Assembly: GCA_030430535.1 (NCBI GenBank)
Contig: JAUIKY010000009.1
Coordinates: 1-64,000 of the forward strand
Direction of reading: 5' to 3'
From: Bacteroidia bacterium
Lineage (GTDB): Bacteria; Bacteroidota; Bacteroidia; Flavobacteriales; Flavobacteriaceae
DNA length: 64,000 nucleotides
Part shown: piece by piece, positions 7,924 to 15,976 of the stretch
Numbering within the stretch: the stretch's first letter is position 1
Layout of the letters: each line of letters opens with the position of its first letter
Notes under the pieces: model-generated
Databases searched by the model: none
What the model was told of the DNA's origin: nothing
The model's input: only the letters and a program-made list of their open reading frames with translations
Program-made: the position numbers and the translations under genes

Positions 7924-9489
7924 ATGGCTTTAACCAAACCCGAAATAAATCATTTATCCAGAAAGCAAAAATTGGCTGTTTTTGTTGGTAGTTTGGGGCT
8001 TTTCCTTTTAGCCTTAGCGCTTTTTGGTATAAACTTCCCCAATAAAAGTTTGTTTTTAATCCTGTCGTTGGGACTTATTTCCGTAGGGACCATCATTTTT
8101 TCGAACGATTTATATTTAAACAAGCTAGAAGGCATAAAAAACGATGCCACGTGGTTTAAGTCTATTTCATCGCGTGGGGTTTTAGCTTGGGTTTTGGGCA
8201 TTGTGTTAACTGGTTTTTATATTGTACTATACTTTTATCCTGAGTATTTAGGCCAAACCCCTTCCGACAAACCCAACAAAGGACTCATTGCCTTGTTCGA
8301 CCCCTTGAGCGAATTACTTAGCGGCCGCCCAGCCAGCCAGTGGTTTGTTTATGGCACATTATATACCGTGGCTATTTTAATTTTTGGTTATAAATTCCTG
8401 CTGAAATACCGCCATAACCGATACGAGCAACTCCGCACCATTTCGGTAATGTTCTTTCAACTGGCATTTGCCTTTTTAATACCGGAATTTATGTATGTAA
8501 TGAATTCCGATTTGCCTTATTACGACCTCAAAAACATCTGGCCACTCAACTATTATAATTTTGAACAATATCGGGTTAATGCTTTTATCAATGCCGGAAA
8601 CATAGGCTTGGCTATGCTTATTTTTGGGGTGTTATCCATTTTCGTTATTACCCCCATTCTTACTTATAAATACGGAAAGCGTTGGTATTGCTCATGGGTT
8701 TGTGGTTGTGGCGGACTGGCCGAAACAGCGGGTGACCCGTTTAGACATTTAAGCGACAAACGCCTTTTTGCTTGGAACGTGGAGCGTTGGGTAATACACA
8801 GCGTTTTGGTTTTTGTGGTATTGATGACCACTGCCGTGATTTACACCTATTTGGGTTACGACCCTAAAAAATATTGGCTTACCCGCGATGTATTTTTATA
8901 TTCGGTTGCTGGGTTTTTAACGCTCATTTTTGTGCTCACCATGGTTTTTAAACGCCGTGAATTGGGCAAAGATGCCAAATATGGTGCCGTAGGGTATTTT
9001 GTAATTATTATGGCACTTATTGCCATTCATCTGTTCAGTTCAGAAACTAAACTGTTTTTATTTAAAGCTGAAACGTTGCGGTCTTCATACGCGTTTTTAA
9101 TTGGTGCTATTTTCTCAGGGGTCATCGGCACGGGGTTTTATCCCATTTTTGGCAATCGGGTGTGGTGTCGTTTTGGGTGTCCTATGGCTGCCGTTCTAGG
9201 TTTTCAACAACGCTTGTTTTCAAAATTTAGAATTACCACTAATGGCGGACAGTGCATTTCTTGCGGAAACTGCTCGGTATATTGCGAAATGGGCATTGAC
9301 GTTCGCGCCTATGCCCAAAAAGGTGAAAACATTGTCCGTTCCAGTTGTGTGGGCTGCGGTATTTGTTCGGCGGTGTGTCCACGCGGTGTTTTAAAACTGG
9401 AAAACGACAGTATGAATGGACGCATTAATTCCAACGACATTTTATTGGGCAACGATGTTAATTTGATGGATTTAGTCAATAAAAAGTAA
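7924..9489 (+). CDS. Membrane 4Fe-4S protein, NapH/NosR/CcoG-like
   Basis: A 521-residue integral membrane electron carrier. Several hydrophobic helices are visible (about 16-35, 38-58, 79-100, 115-135, 150-175, 215-240, 290-315, 325-345, 355-375, 395-410). Cysteine clusters: CSWVCGCGG near 256-264 and WCRFGCPM near 413-420, the CxxxCP style of NapH/NosR proteins, then two ferredoxin-type clusters CISCGNCSVYC and CVGCGICSAVCP near 443-490 that should each bind a 4Fe-4S centre at the C-terminus. It follows the FAD oxidoreductase by 12 bases. Such proteins move electrons across or along the inner membrane; no nitrate, nitrous oxide or oxidase gene is nearby, so the terminal acceptor is unknown. 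Confidence 0.8.
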   Translation: MALTKPEINHLSRKQKLAVFVGSLGLFLLALALFGINFPNKSLFLILSLGLISVGTIIFSNDLYLNKLEGIKNDATWFKSISSRGVLAWVLGIVLTGFYIVLYFYPEYLGQTPSDKPNKGLIALFDPLSELLSGRPASQWFVYGTLYTVAILIFGYKFLLKYRHNRYEQLRTISVMFFQLAFAFLIPEFMYVMNSDLPYYDLKNIWPLNYYNFEQYRVNAFINAGNIGLAMLIFGVLSIFVITPILTYKYGKRWYCSWVCGCGGLAETAGDPFRHLSDKRLFAWNVERWVIHSVLVFVVLMTTAVIYTYLGYDPKKYWLTRDVFLYSVAGFLTLIFVLTMVFKRRELGKDAKYGAVGYFVIIMALIAIHLFSSETKLFLFKAETLRSSYAFLIGAIFSGVIGTGFYPIFGNRVWCRFGCPMAAVLGFQQRLFSKFRITTNGGQCISCGNCSVYCEMGIDVRAYAQKGENIVRSSCVGCGICSAVCPRGVLKLENDSMNGRINSNDILLGNDVNLMDLVNKK

Positions 9490-9571
9490 CATCCCCCACC
9501 TTTAATACCAAAACAGAAAGGCTTCATCAAAAAAAAATAACGATAAATTTTTATTAGTTAGGATTCCTTAC

Positions 9572-9579
9572 TATATTTG
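9572..9579 (+). promoter_or_regulatory. -7 box that fixes the start of the thioredoxin-like gene
   Basis: TATATTTG fits TAnnTTTG and lies 33 bases before the ATG at 9613. It overlaps a possible upstream TTG start (9577), which is therefore unlikely to be translated. Confidence 0.5.
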
Positions 9580-9612
9580 ATTAGTTATTCATTAATTCTA
9601 AAACTTAATATT

Positions 9613-9846
9613 ATGAGCAAGTCCATTTTTTATCACGCCGGTTGTCCTGTTTGTGTGAGCGCTGAACACGACATCGTTAATTTAATTGGAGCCGAAAACG
9701 TTGAAATTGTACATTTTGGTGAAGATGCCTCCAGAATTCCAGAAGCCGAAAAGGCTGGAGTAAAATCGGTACCCGCCTTGGTGACGCCCAATGGCAACGT
9801 ACTCCACATTAATTTTGGGGCTTCTATGGCAGATGTGAAAGCTTAA
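9613..9846 (+). CDS. Small thioredoxin/glutaredoxin-like protein (CPVC)
   Basis: A 77-residue protein with the redox motif GCPVC at residues 10-14 and a cis-proline loop VKSVPALV near 50-57, the two hallmarks of a minimal thioredoxin fold. No signal peptide, so cytoplasmic. The ATG at 9613 is chosen over an in-frame TTG at 9577 because a -7 promoter box covers the TTG. It lies between the membrane Fe-S protein (123 bases upstream) and the Cys-rich MarR regulator (171 bases downstream), suggesting a thiol or redox role within this cluster. The exact partner cannot be told; the family is usually annotated only as thioredoxin-family protein. Confidence 0.75.
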   Translation: MSKSIFYHAGCPVCVSAEHDIVNLIGAENVEIVHFGEDASRIPEAEKAGVKSVPALVTPNGNVLHINFGASMADVKA

Positions 9847-9880
9847 TTTTTGCATCCTATTGTTAGGATTACTAACTTTG

Positions 9881-10007
9881 AAGCTGTCTAAAAGACGTAC
9901 CATTTCGAATAAGGTGAATCATCTCAAAACACAAGCCTTTTTGCTTACAATAAAATGAGATTTCTCGACTGCGCTCGAAATGACACAAAATTCCTTTTAG
10001 ACAGCCT
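9881..10007. repeat. 127-bp folded repeat with 14-bp terminal inverted repeats
   Basis: AAGCTGTCTAAAAG (9881-9894) pairs with CTTTTAGACAGCCT (9994-10007), 13 of 14 bases. The inside repeats the palindromic logic: CATTTCGA with a downstream TCGAAATG (9975-9982), within the GACTGCGCTCGAAATGAC string that I recognise as a dispersed flavobacterial intergenic repeat. It ends 10 bases before the MarR start codon and thus occupies the whole leader of that gene. Confidence 0.65.
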
Positions 10008-10017
10008 CTTTTGATTT

Positions 10018-10620
10018 ATGAGCGATAGTATTTTCAATCCAGATTTTCAACAACAAAACCTACCCAGTAAAATTGTGGCCGGTTTAGAGCGCATTTCCGA
10101 AGTTTTTAAAGTATTGCTTTGGGAAAAAGCCAAGTTATTGGGTTTAAGTCCTATTCAAATTCAAATCCTTATTTTTATTCGTTATCACCACATTGAAGTT
10201 TGTAATGTAAGCCATTTGGCCAAGGAATTTAACGTTACCAAACCCACCATTAGTGATGCGGTGCGGGTATTGGTAAAAAAGCAGTTGATTCAAAAAGTAT
10301 CCGCTTCCTCCGATAGTAGAAGTTATGCCATCCAATTGACCGAAATAGGAAAAACCACGGTCGCCGAAACCGAAAACTTTGCACAGCCACTAAAAACGCA
10401 ATTGGAAAACATTGACGGAAAAGCCCTGGAAAGCACTTTTGAAACTTTAAGCCAACTAATTTATAAACTCAACCAAATTGGGGTTTTAACCGTACAGCGA
10501 ACCTGCTACGCCTGTAAATTTTACAAAAAAACCGAAACGGCCCATTTTTGTAATTTGATGGAAAAGGAATTGCAAAACACCGAAATTAGAATTGATTGCC
10601 GGGAGTTTGAGGTTAAATGA
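10018..10620 (+). CDS. MarR-family regulator with a four-cysteine C-terminal tail
   Basis: A 200-residue winged-helix regulator. Residues about 25-150 form the MarR fold; the recognition helix is in VTKPTISDAVRVLVKK and the wing carries DSRSYAIQLTEIG. Unlike ordinary MarR proteins (about 140-150 aa) it has an extra tail with C163, C166, C178 and C194, spaced CxxC-x11-C-x15-C and preceded by a basic TVQRT. The spacing suits a Zn or Fe-S ligand set, or a thiol switch; this is inference. Upstream neighbours are a CPVC thioredoxin-like protein and Fe-S/FAD electron carriers, so it may sense redox state or metal and control them. The leader is filled by the folded repeat at 9881-10007. Confidence 0.82.
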   Translation: MSDSIFNPDFQQQNLPSKIVAGLERISEVFKVLLWEKAKLLGLSPIQIQILIFIRYHHIEVCNVSHLAKEFNVTKPTISDAVRVLVKKQLIQKVSASSDSRSYAIQLTEIGKTTVAETENFAQPLKTQLENIDGKALESTFETLSQLIYKLNQIGVLTVQRTCYACKFYKKTETAHFCNLMEKELQNTEIRIDCREFEVK

Positions 10621-10622
10621 AA

Positions 10623-10740
10623 GTCATTGCGAGAAAAAAGTAGCCTGCACTGAGCGCAGTCGAAGTGTGGCAATCTTTTTGCCAAAACTAAAATTTTAAC
10701 AGATTACCACGTCGCTCCTTTTGTCGCTCCTCGGAATGAC
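10623..10740. repeat. REP-like inverted repeat between marR-like gene and dnaE
   Basis: GTCATTGCGAG (10623-10633) and CTCGGAATGAC (10730-10740) are inverted with one mismatch. Inside is a CTGAGCGCAGTCGAAG segment, the complement of the GCGCTC-type core in the repeats at 9881 and 46721. It fills the gap between the stop codons of two convergent genes. Confidence 0.6.
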
Positions 10741-10746
10741 AGAGCG

Positions 10747-13700
10747 CTAATTCAACTTAAACCGCACGTTTTGAGTTTCCAGTTCACTGATTAATTCCTG
10801 GCAAACATTCACTTTTTGTCTTCTGCTGGACATATTCAGTTTCATCTTTTCCTTGGTATCGTAAACCACAAAATTAAGAGCTTTACTTCCGGGGTGCAAG
10901 CTTATCAGTTCTTTTAGTGCAACGATTTTTTGCTCGTTCAAATCGTTTATATCCACTTGAATGGAAAGCTTTTTGGCATACTGTTCCATCACATCGTGCA
11001 ACAACTGAAAGTTATTGAACTGTAACCTTGGGTCACTGCGCTTACCGGTATCTTTATTCACCCAGCCTTCGCGCACAAAGGTTTTTACGAACACAAAATT
11101 ATTCTGCATTAAAAAGTGGCGGAATTTGAGGTATTCTTCTCCAAAAATCCGGAACTCATAACTATCAGTATAATCTTCAATGGTGAACAGTGCCCAGCCT
11201 TTGCCCTGTTTGCTAACACGGTGCTGCACATCGGTAACCACCCCGCCAAAAACCAATTCGCGGTTCACGTAAGGCTCCAAATTATTGAACATACCGACTT
11301 TGGCGTTGCAGAAGGTTTTCATTTCTAGTTTAAAGTCATCCAAGGGATGCCCGGAGATGTAAACCCCAACCACTTCACGTTCTTTGCTGAGTTTTTCCAT
11401 GGTGCCCCACTCTTCGCATGGTGGCACTTGGGGCTCTTCGATTTGCACTTCGCTGGCTTCACCGAACAAACTGACCTGAGCCGAGTTTTCGTTTTCTTTA
11501 TGTTTTTGGGCGTATTTAATGGCTTTTTCCAAAAAGGTAATGCCATCGCCGTCGTCATGGAAATATTGAGCGCGGTGGGTATCACCAAAACTGTCGAAGC
11601 CACCCGCTAAAGCTAAGTTTTCAAAAGCCTTTTTATTGGCCGCTCTTAAATCGATACGCTTGGCCAAATCGAAAATGGATTTGTAATGGCCATCTTTTCG
11701 GTTTTCAACAATAGTCATCACCGCACCGTGGCCAACGCCTTTAATCGCACCCATTCCGAAGCGTACCGCACCATCTTTATTTACCGAGAATTTATAGTAA
11801 CTTTCATTCACATCTGGTCCAAGAACATCCAACTTCATACGTTTACACTCTTCCATAAAGAAGGTCACCTGCTTGATGTCGTTCATGTTATTGGAAAGCA
11901 CCGCCGCCATATATTCCGCAGGGTAATGGGCTTTTAAATAAGCGGTTTGGTAGGCAATCCAGGCGTAACAGGTGGAGTGCGACTTGTTGAAGGCGTAACT
12001 CGCAAAAGCCTCCCAGTCTTTCCAAACTTTTTCTAAAATTTTAGCATCATGTCCATTGGCACTAGCCTGCTCGATAAACTTAGGCTTCATTTTTGCCAGT
12101 ACAGCAAGCTGCTTTTTACCCATAGCCTTACGTAACACATCGGCTTCACCTTTAGAGAAATTTGCCAATTTTTGCGATAGCAACATCACCTGCTCCTGAT
12201 ATACCGTAATACCATAAGTTTCCTTGAGGTATTCTTCCATAGCCGGCAAATCGTACTCGATTTCTTCATCACCGTGCTTTCTACGAACGAAACTCGGAAT
12301 GTATTCCATAGGCCCCGGACGGTATAGGGCATTCATGGCAATAAGATCTTCGAAAACCGTGGGCTTTAAATCGCGAAGGTGTTTTTGCATTCCGGGCGAT
12401 TCGTATTGGAATACCCCAACCGTTTCTCCTCTTTGGAACAGCGCATAAGTTTCTTCATCGTCAAGCGGAAAGGTTTCGGGATCCAGCTCAATGCCGTGTT
12501 TGGCTTTGACTATTTTAACCGTGTCTTTAATGAGGGTCAATGTTTTTAACCCCAAGAAATCCATTTTTAGAAGTCCGGCTGATTCCACCACCGAGTTATC
12601 AAACTGGGTAACATACAAATCGGAATCTTTGGCTACGGAAACAGGTACAAACTTGGTAATATCATCTGGCGTGATAATCACACCACAGGCATGGATACCC
12701 GTATTTCGAACGGAACCTTCCAACACTTTTGCCAAGTTTACGGTTTCAGCCTGCAAATCGCTTCCATCGGCAATATTTAAAAGCTCGTTGATTTTTTCTA
12801 AATCTTCAGCCCTAAACTTTTTTCCCAATTCTTTTTCATCCAAACCAAAAATTTTGTTCAGTTTAGACATATTGGGGATAAGCTTCGCAATTCTATCGGC
12901 ATCGAATAGTGGTAAATCCAACACACGAGCAGTATCGCGAATGGACGACTTTGCCGCCATCGTACCATAAGTAATAATTTGCGCTACCTGATTGGCACCG
13001 TATTTTTCGATAACGTAATCCATCACACGGCTTCGGCCTTCATCATCAAAATCGATATCGATATCGGGCATACTTACACGATCCGGATTCAGGAAACGCT
13101 CAAAAAGCAGATCGTACATCATCGGGTCGATGTTGGTAATCCAGAGGCAATAGGCCACTACCGAACCAGCGGCCGATCCACGTCCCGGTCCCACAGAAAC
13201 GTCCATATTCCTGGCTTCACGGATAAAGTCTTCCACAATCAAGAAATACCCCGGATACCCCGTGTTTTCAATAACGCTGAGCTCAAAATCCAATCGTTCG
13301 ATGACTTCTTCCGAAAGCGGTTCACCATAGCGCTTTTTGGCGCCTTCGTAGGTTAAATGACGGAGATAGGCGTTTTCACCGCGCTTGCCACCATCAACCA
13401 AATCTTCTTCATGCTTAAATTCATCGGGAATGTTAAAAGCAGGCAAGAGTACATCACGAGCCAACACAAACGGCTCTACTTTATCAACAATTTCCTGAAC
13501 ATTAAAAATCGCTTCCGGAATATCCTGAAACAATTTTTTCATTTCTTCGGAAGATTTAAAATAGTACTCTTGGTTAGGCAACCCATAACGATACCCCCGT
13601 CCACGACCAATGGGTGTGGATTGCTTTTCACCATCTTTTACACACAACAAAATATCGTGTGCATTGGCATCTTCCTGCTTTTGGTAATAGGTGTTGTTGG

Positions 13701-15132
13701 TGGCCACAATTTTTACACCATGTTTCTGGGCCAAACTAATCAACGTTGGGTTAACACGGTTTTCATCCTCTTGGTTATGACGCATCAGCTCGACATACAA
13801 ATCGTCTCCAAACTCTTCTTTCCACCACAATAGCGCTTCTTCAGCTTGATTTTCACCAACATTCAATACTTTACTGGGCACTTCACCGTACAAATTCCCG
13901 GTAAGTACCATAATGTCTTCTTTATATTGCTGGATGAGTTTTTTATCAATTCGCGGCACATAATAAAACCCGTCGACAAAGGCATGGGACGACAGTTTTG
14001 CCAAATTATGGTAGCCATTTTTGTTTTTAGCCAGTAGCACTATTTGGTAACCGTTGTCTTTTCTAGTTTTATCGGTATGGTCCTCGCACACAAAAAACTC
14101 GCAGCCCACAATGGGTTTTATTTCTTTGGCCGTAACCGTTTCACCCGAATCTTGGGCGGCTTCAATCTTTGCCTTTACGCCTTTGTTGTGGTTGCTTACT
14201 GCATTTACAAAGTGGAAAGCCCCCATCATATTGGCATGGTCGGTCAAGGCTACAGCTGGCATATTGTGTTCGGCAGCTGCGCTTACCAAATCGGCCACAC
14301 TCATGGTAGACTGCAGTACCGAAAACTGCGAATGGTTGTGTAAATGTGTAAACTCGACTTCGGCTAAATCGGAACGGTTTTGTTTTATTTCTTCGGAAGA
14401 AATCTGCGTGCCCTCGGCCTTTTTTAATCGCTCGCGGATTTTGGCACTTTCCTTTTTAAGGTTGATGTGCTTAAGCCCGATGAGTTGGATTTCGGATGGA
14501 TTGGCTTCCTTGAAATTTTCAAAATAATCGGGTTCAACGTCCAGTTCTTCCTTGGTATATTCCTCTAAACGAATCAATTCCAAAAAACAACGGGTAGTAG
14601 CTTCCACGTCGGCCGTCGCGTTATGCGCTTCAGCAAACGGTTCGTTGAACAGATGTTCGTGCAACTCAGTCAATGTGGGCAGTTTAAATTTTCCGCCACG
14701 ACCACCGGGAATTTGGCACAGTTGTGCCGTATGCTCAGTACAGGTATCTAACACCGGTAGTTCCTGCAATGGGTTTTCAACATTTTCGCGTACAAACTCA
14801 GCTCCCATAATGTTCAAATCGAACTTTACGTTTTGCCCTACCACAAATTTGGTCTTATGCAAAGCGGCATTGAATTTTTCTAAAACCTCACTTAAAGGCA
14901 CACCTTGTTCTTGAGCCAATTCGGTAGAAATACCATGTACTTTTTCGGCATCGTACGGAATATTGAATCCTTCGGGCTTCACCAAAAAATCTTGACTTTC
15001 GATGCAGTTTCCCATAGCATCGTGTAACTGCCATGCTATTTGAATACAGCGTGGCCAGTTATCTACATCGGTTATTGGGGCATCCCAACGTTTTGGTAAT
15101 CCGGTAGTTTCGGTGTCGAAAATTAAATACAT
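10747..15132 (-). CDS. dnaE: DNA polymerase III alpha subunit with fused 3'-5' exonuclease
   Basis: The replicative polymerase, 1461 residues against about 1160 in E. coli. The extra part is an N-terminal DnaQ-type proofreading exonuclease (about 1-200): Exo I FDTETTG (D6, E8), Exo II NVKFDLNIM near 103-111 and Exo III HNATADVEAT near 170, a DEDDh set. Then PHP domain from about 260 (FTHLHNHSQFS, ALTDHANMMG), the polymerase core with catalytic PDIDIDF near 687-693, fingers, the helix-hairpin-helix region and a C-terminal OB fold (GVVTDVQHRVSKQGKGWALF). This is not PolC order, where the exonuclease lies inside PHP. Starts with ATG at 15132; a REP-like repeat follows the stop. No partner genes of the holoenzyme are adjacent. 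Confidence 0.96.
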   Translation of the reverse strand: MYLIFDTETTGLPKRWDAPITDVDNWPRCIQIAWQLHDAMGNCIESQDFLVKPEGFNIPYDAEKVHGISTELAQEQGVPLSEVLEKFNAALHKTKFVVGQNVKFDLNIMGAEFVRENVENPLQELPVLDTCTEHTAQLCQIPGGRGGKFKLPTLTELHEHLFNEPFAEAHNATADVEATTRCFLELIRLEEYTKEELDVEPDYFENFKEANPSEIQLIGLKHINLKKESAKIRERLKKAEGTQISSEEIKQNRSDLAEVEFTHLHNHSQFSVLQSTMSVADLVSAAAEHNMPAVALTDHANMMGAFHFVNAVSNHNKGVKAKIEAAQDSGETVTAKEIKPIVGCEFFVCEDHTDKTRKDNGYQIVLLAKNKNGYHNLAKLSSHAFVDGFYYVPRIDKKLIQQYKEDIMVLTGNLYGEVPSKVLNVGENQAEEALLWWKEEFGDDLYVELMRHNQEDENRVNPTLISLAQKHGVKIVATNNTYYQKQEDANAHDILLCVKDGEKQSTPIGRGRGYRYGLPNQEYYFKSSEEMKKLFQDIPEAIFNVQEIVDKVEPFVLARDVLLPAFNIPDEFKHEEDLVDGGKRGENAYLRHLTYEGAKKRYGEPLSEEVIERLDFELSVIENTGYPGYFLIVEDFIREARNMDVSVGPGRGSAAGSVVAYCLWITNIDPMMYDLLFERFLNPDRVSMPDIDIDFDDEGRSRVMDYVIEKYGANQVAQIITYGTMAAKSSIRDTARVLDLPLFDADRIAKLIPNMSKLNKIFGLDEKELGKKFRAEDLEKINELLNIADGSDLQAETVNLAKVLEGSVRNTGIHACGVIITPDDITKFVPVSVAKDSDLYVTQFDNSVVESAGLLKMDFLGLKTLTLIKDTVKIVKAKHGIELDPETFPLDDEETYALFQRGETVGVFQYESPGMQKHLRDLKPTVFEDLIAMNALYRPGPMEYIPSFVRRKHGDEEIEYDLPAMEEYLKETYGITVYQEQVMLLSQKLANFSKGEADVLRKAMGKKQLAVLAKMKPKFIEQASANGHDAKILEKVWKDWEAFASYAFNKSHSTCYAWIAYQTAYLKAHYPAEYMAAVLSNNMNDIKQVTFFMEECKRMKLDVLGPDVNESYYKFSVNKDGAVRFGMGAIKGVGHGAVMTIVENRKDGHYKSIFDLAKRIDLRAANKKAFENLALAGGFDSFGDTHRAQYFHDDGDGITFLEKAIKYAQKHKENENSAQVSLFGEASEVQIEEPQVPPCEEWGTMEKLSKEREVVGVYISGHPLDDFKLEMKTFCNAKVGMFNNLEPYVNRELVFGGVVTDVQHRVSKQGKGWALFTIEDYTDSYEFRIFGEEYLKFRHFLMQNNFVFVKTFVREGWVNKDTGKRSDPRLQFNNFQLLHDVMEQYAKKLSIQVDINDLNEQKIVALKELISLHPGSKALNFVVYDTKEKMKLNMSSRRQKVNVCQELISELETQNVRFKLN

Positions 15133-15241
15133 GCGCTATGTTTTCAGATTGATTATTTTGGGTTCGTTTGCAAAAAACGAAGTGTATAAAAGTACGTAGA
15201 ATTTATATTTCTGCACTTAGGAAAACCCAAAGAGTTGTAAA

Positions 15242-15280
15242 CAAAAAACGCCCACATTGTTTAAAACAATGCAGACGTTC
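15242..15280 (-). terminator. Rho-independent terminator of the first DUF2383 gene
   Basis: On the minus strand AACG-TCTG-CATTGTTT is followed by AAACAATG-TGGG-CGTT and a run of T. It starts about 23 bases after the stop at 15303. Confidence 0.65.
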
Positions 15281-15302
15281 AAACTAACCAACCAAATTTA
15301 TA

Positions 15303-15752
15303 TTAGGAGACTAACTCCTCGTGTACTTTTTCGGTATTTATTGCTGCCTGAATAGCGTTTCTTTGTTTAAATAACATTTGGTCGATGCTAGGTGGCAAGT
15401 TTCTGTCTTTAAGAACTTCGTTATATTCTTCAAGGCTGGCCTCTTCACCGCGAATGGCTTCTTCTAAAATAGCTTCCTCATCATTTGACTTGAACAAAGC
15501 TTTTAAGCTCATCCAGTTACGGTGCACGGCACCCTTAAAACTACCAGAATCCTTTGGATCTTCACCGTATCTTAAAATTTCTGTTCTTAACTCTTTGGCG
15601 AATTCGCTTCGTTCGGTAGCCCGGCGCTTAAAGAAAATTTTTAATTTTGAATTTTCTACATTATCTGCAGCATTGAGGTAGCCTTTTTCGGCATCATAAT
15701 TTTTTACCAACAATTCGTTTAATTTGTTTGAAATCTCTTCTGTATACTTCAT
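15303..15752 (-). CDS. DUF2383 (PA2169-type) four-helix-bundle protein, copy 1
   Basis: A 149-residue, almost wholly helical, soluble protein. The pattern ISNKLNELLVKNYDAEKGYL at the start, a central FFKRRATERSEFAKEL and the end FKQRNAIQAAIN fit the DUF2383/PA2169 ferritin-like bundle family. Acidic residues (E22, E46, E51, E101, E104 region) recur at helix positions that would line a bundle core, but I cannot show a complete metal site. Function of the family is unknown; a stress or ferritin-like role is often supposed. Two paralogues lie at 18477 and 19108 on the same strand. It ends in its own terminator and has a long (about 200-base) upstream region, so it is probably a single-gene unit. 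Confidence 0.75.
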   Translation of the reverse strand: MKYTEEISNKLNELLVKNYDAEKGYLNAADNVENSKLKIFFKRRATERSEFAKELRTEILRYGEDPKDSGSFKGAVHRNWMSLKALFKSNDEEAILEEAIRGEEASLEEYNEVLKDRNLPPSIDQMLFKQRNAIQAAINTEKVHEELVS

Positions 15753-15950
15753 AATATCCTGTTCATTTTTTAAATTTCAATAAATTCTTTTTAGATGCGT
15801 ATTGTTTCACATCTACTCCGAATATACAAACCAGACCCCGCCATGTCAAGGCCATTTAACAAAGTTTAGCATTATATCCGCTATTTTAACACACTGTACA
15901 CCATTGTTAACAAGTTTGGAAAAGTCCATTTAACATTTACTTAAAAAACT

Positions 15951-15958
15951 TATTTTTG
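15951..15958 (+). promoter_or_regulatory. -7 box of the lactonase gene
   Basis: TATTTTTG matches TAnnTTTG and covers a TTG (15956) that could be mistaken for the start codon; the ATG at 15977 lies 18 bases further on. Confidence 0.45.
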
Positions 15959-15976
15959 AAAAAAAACCCGTCTTAC

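Noticed and set aside
9881-10007. Insertion sequence
   Set aside because: Inverted ends exist but there is no transposase and the length is only 127 bp; called a repeat element.
10747-15132. Many long plus-strand open frames opposite dnaE
   Set aside because: They are shadows of the conserved polymerase frame; their translations show no domains and change frame repeatedly.
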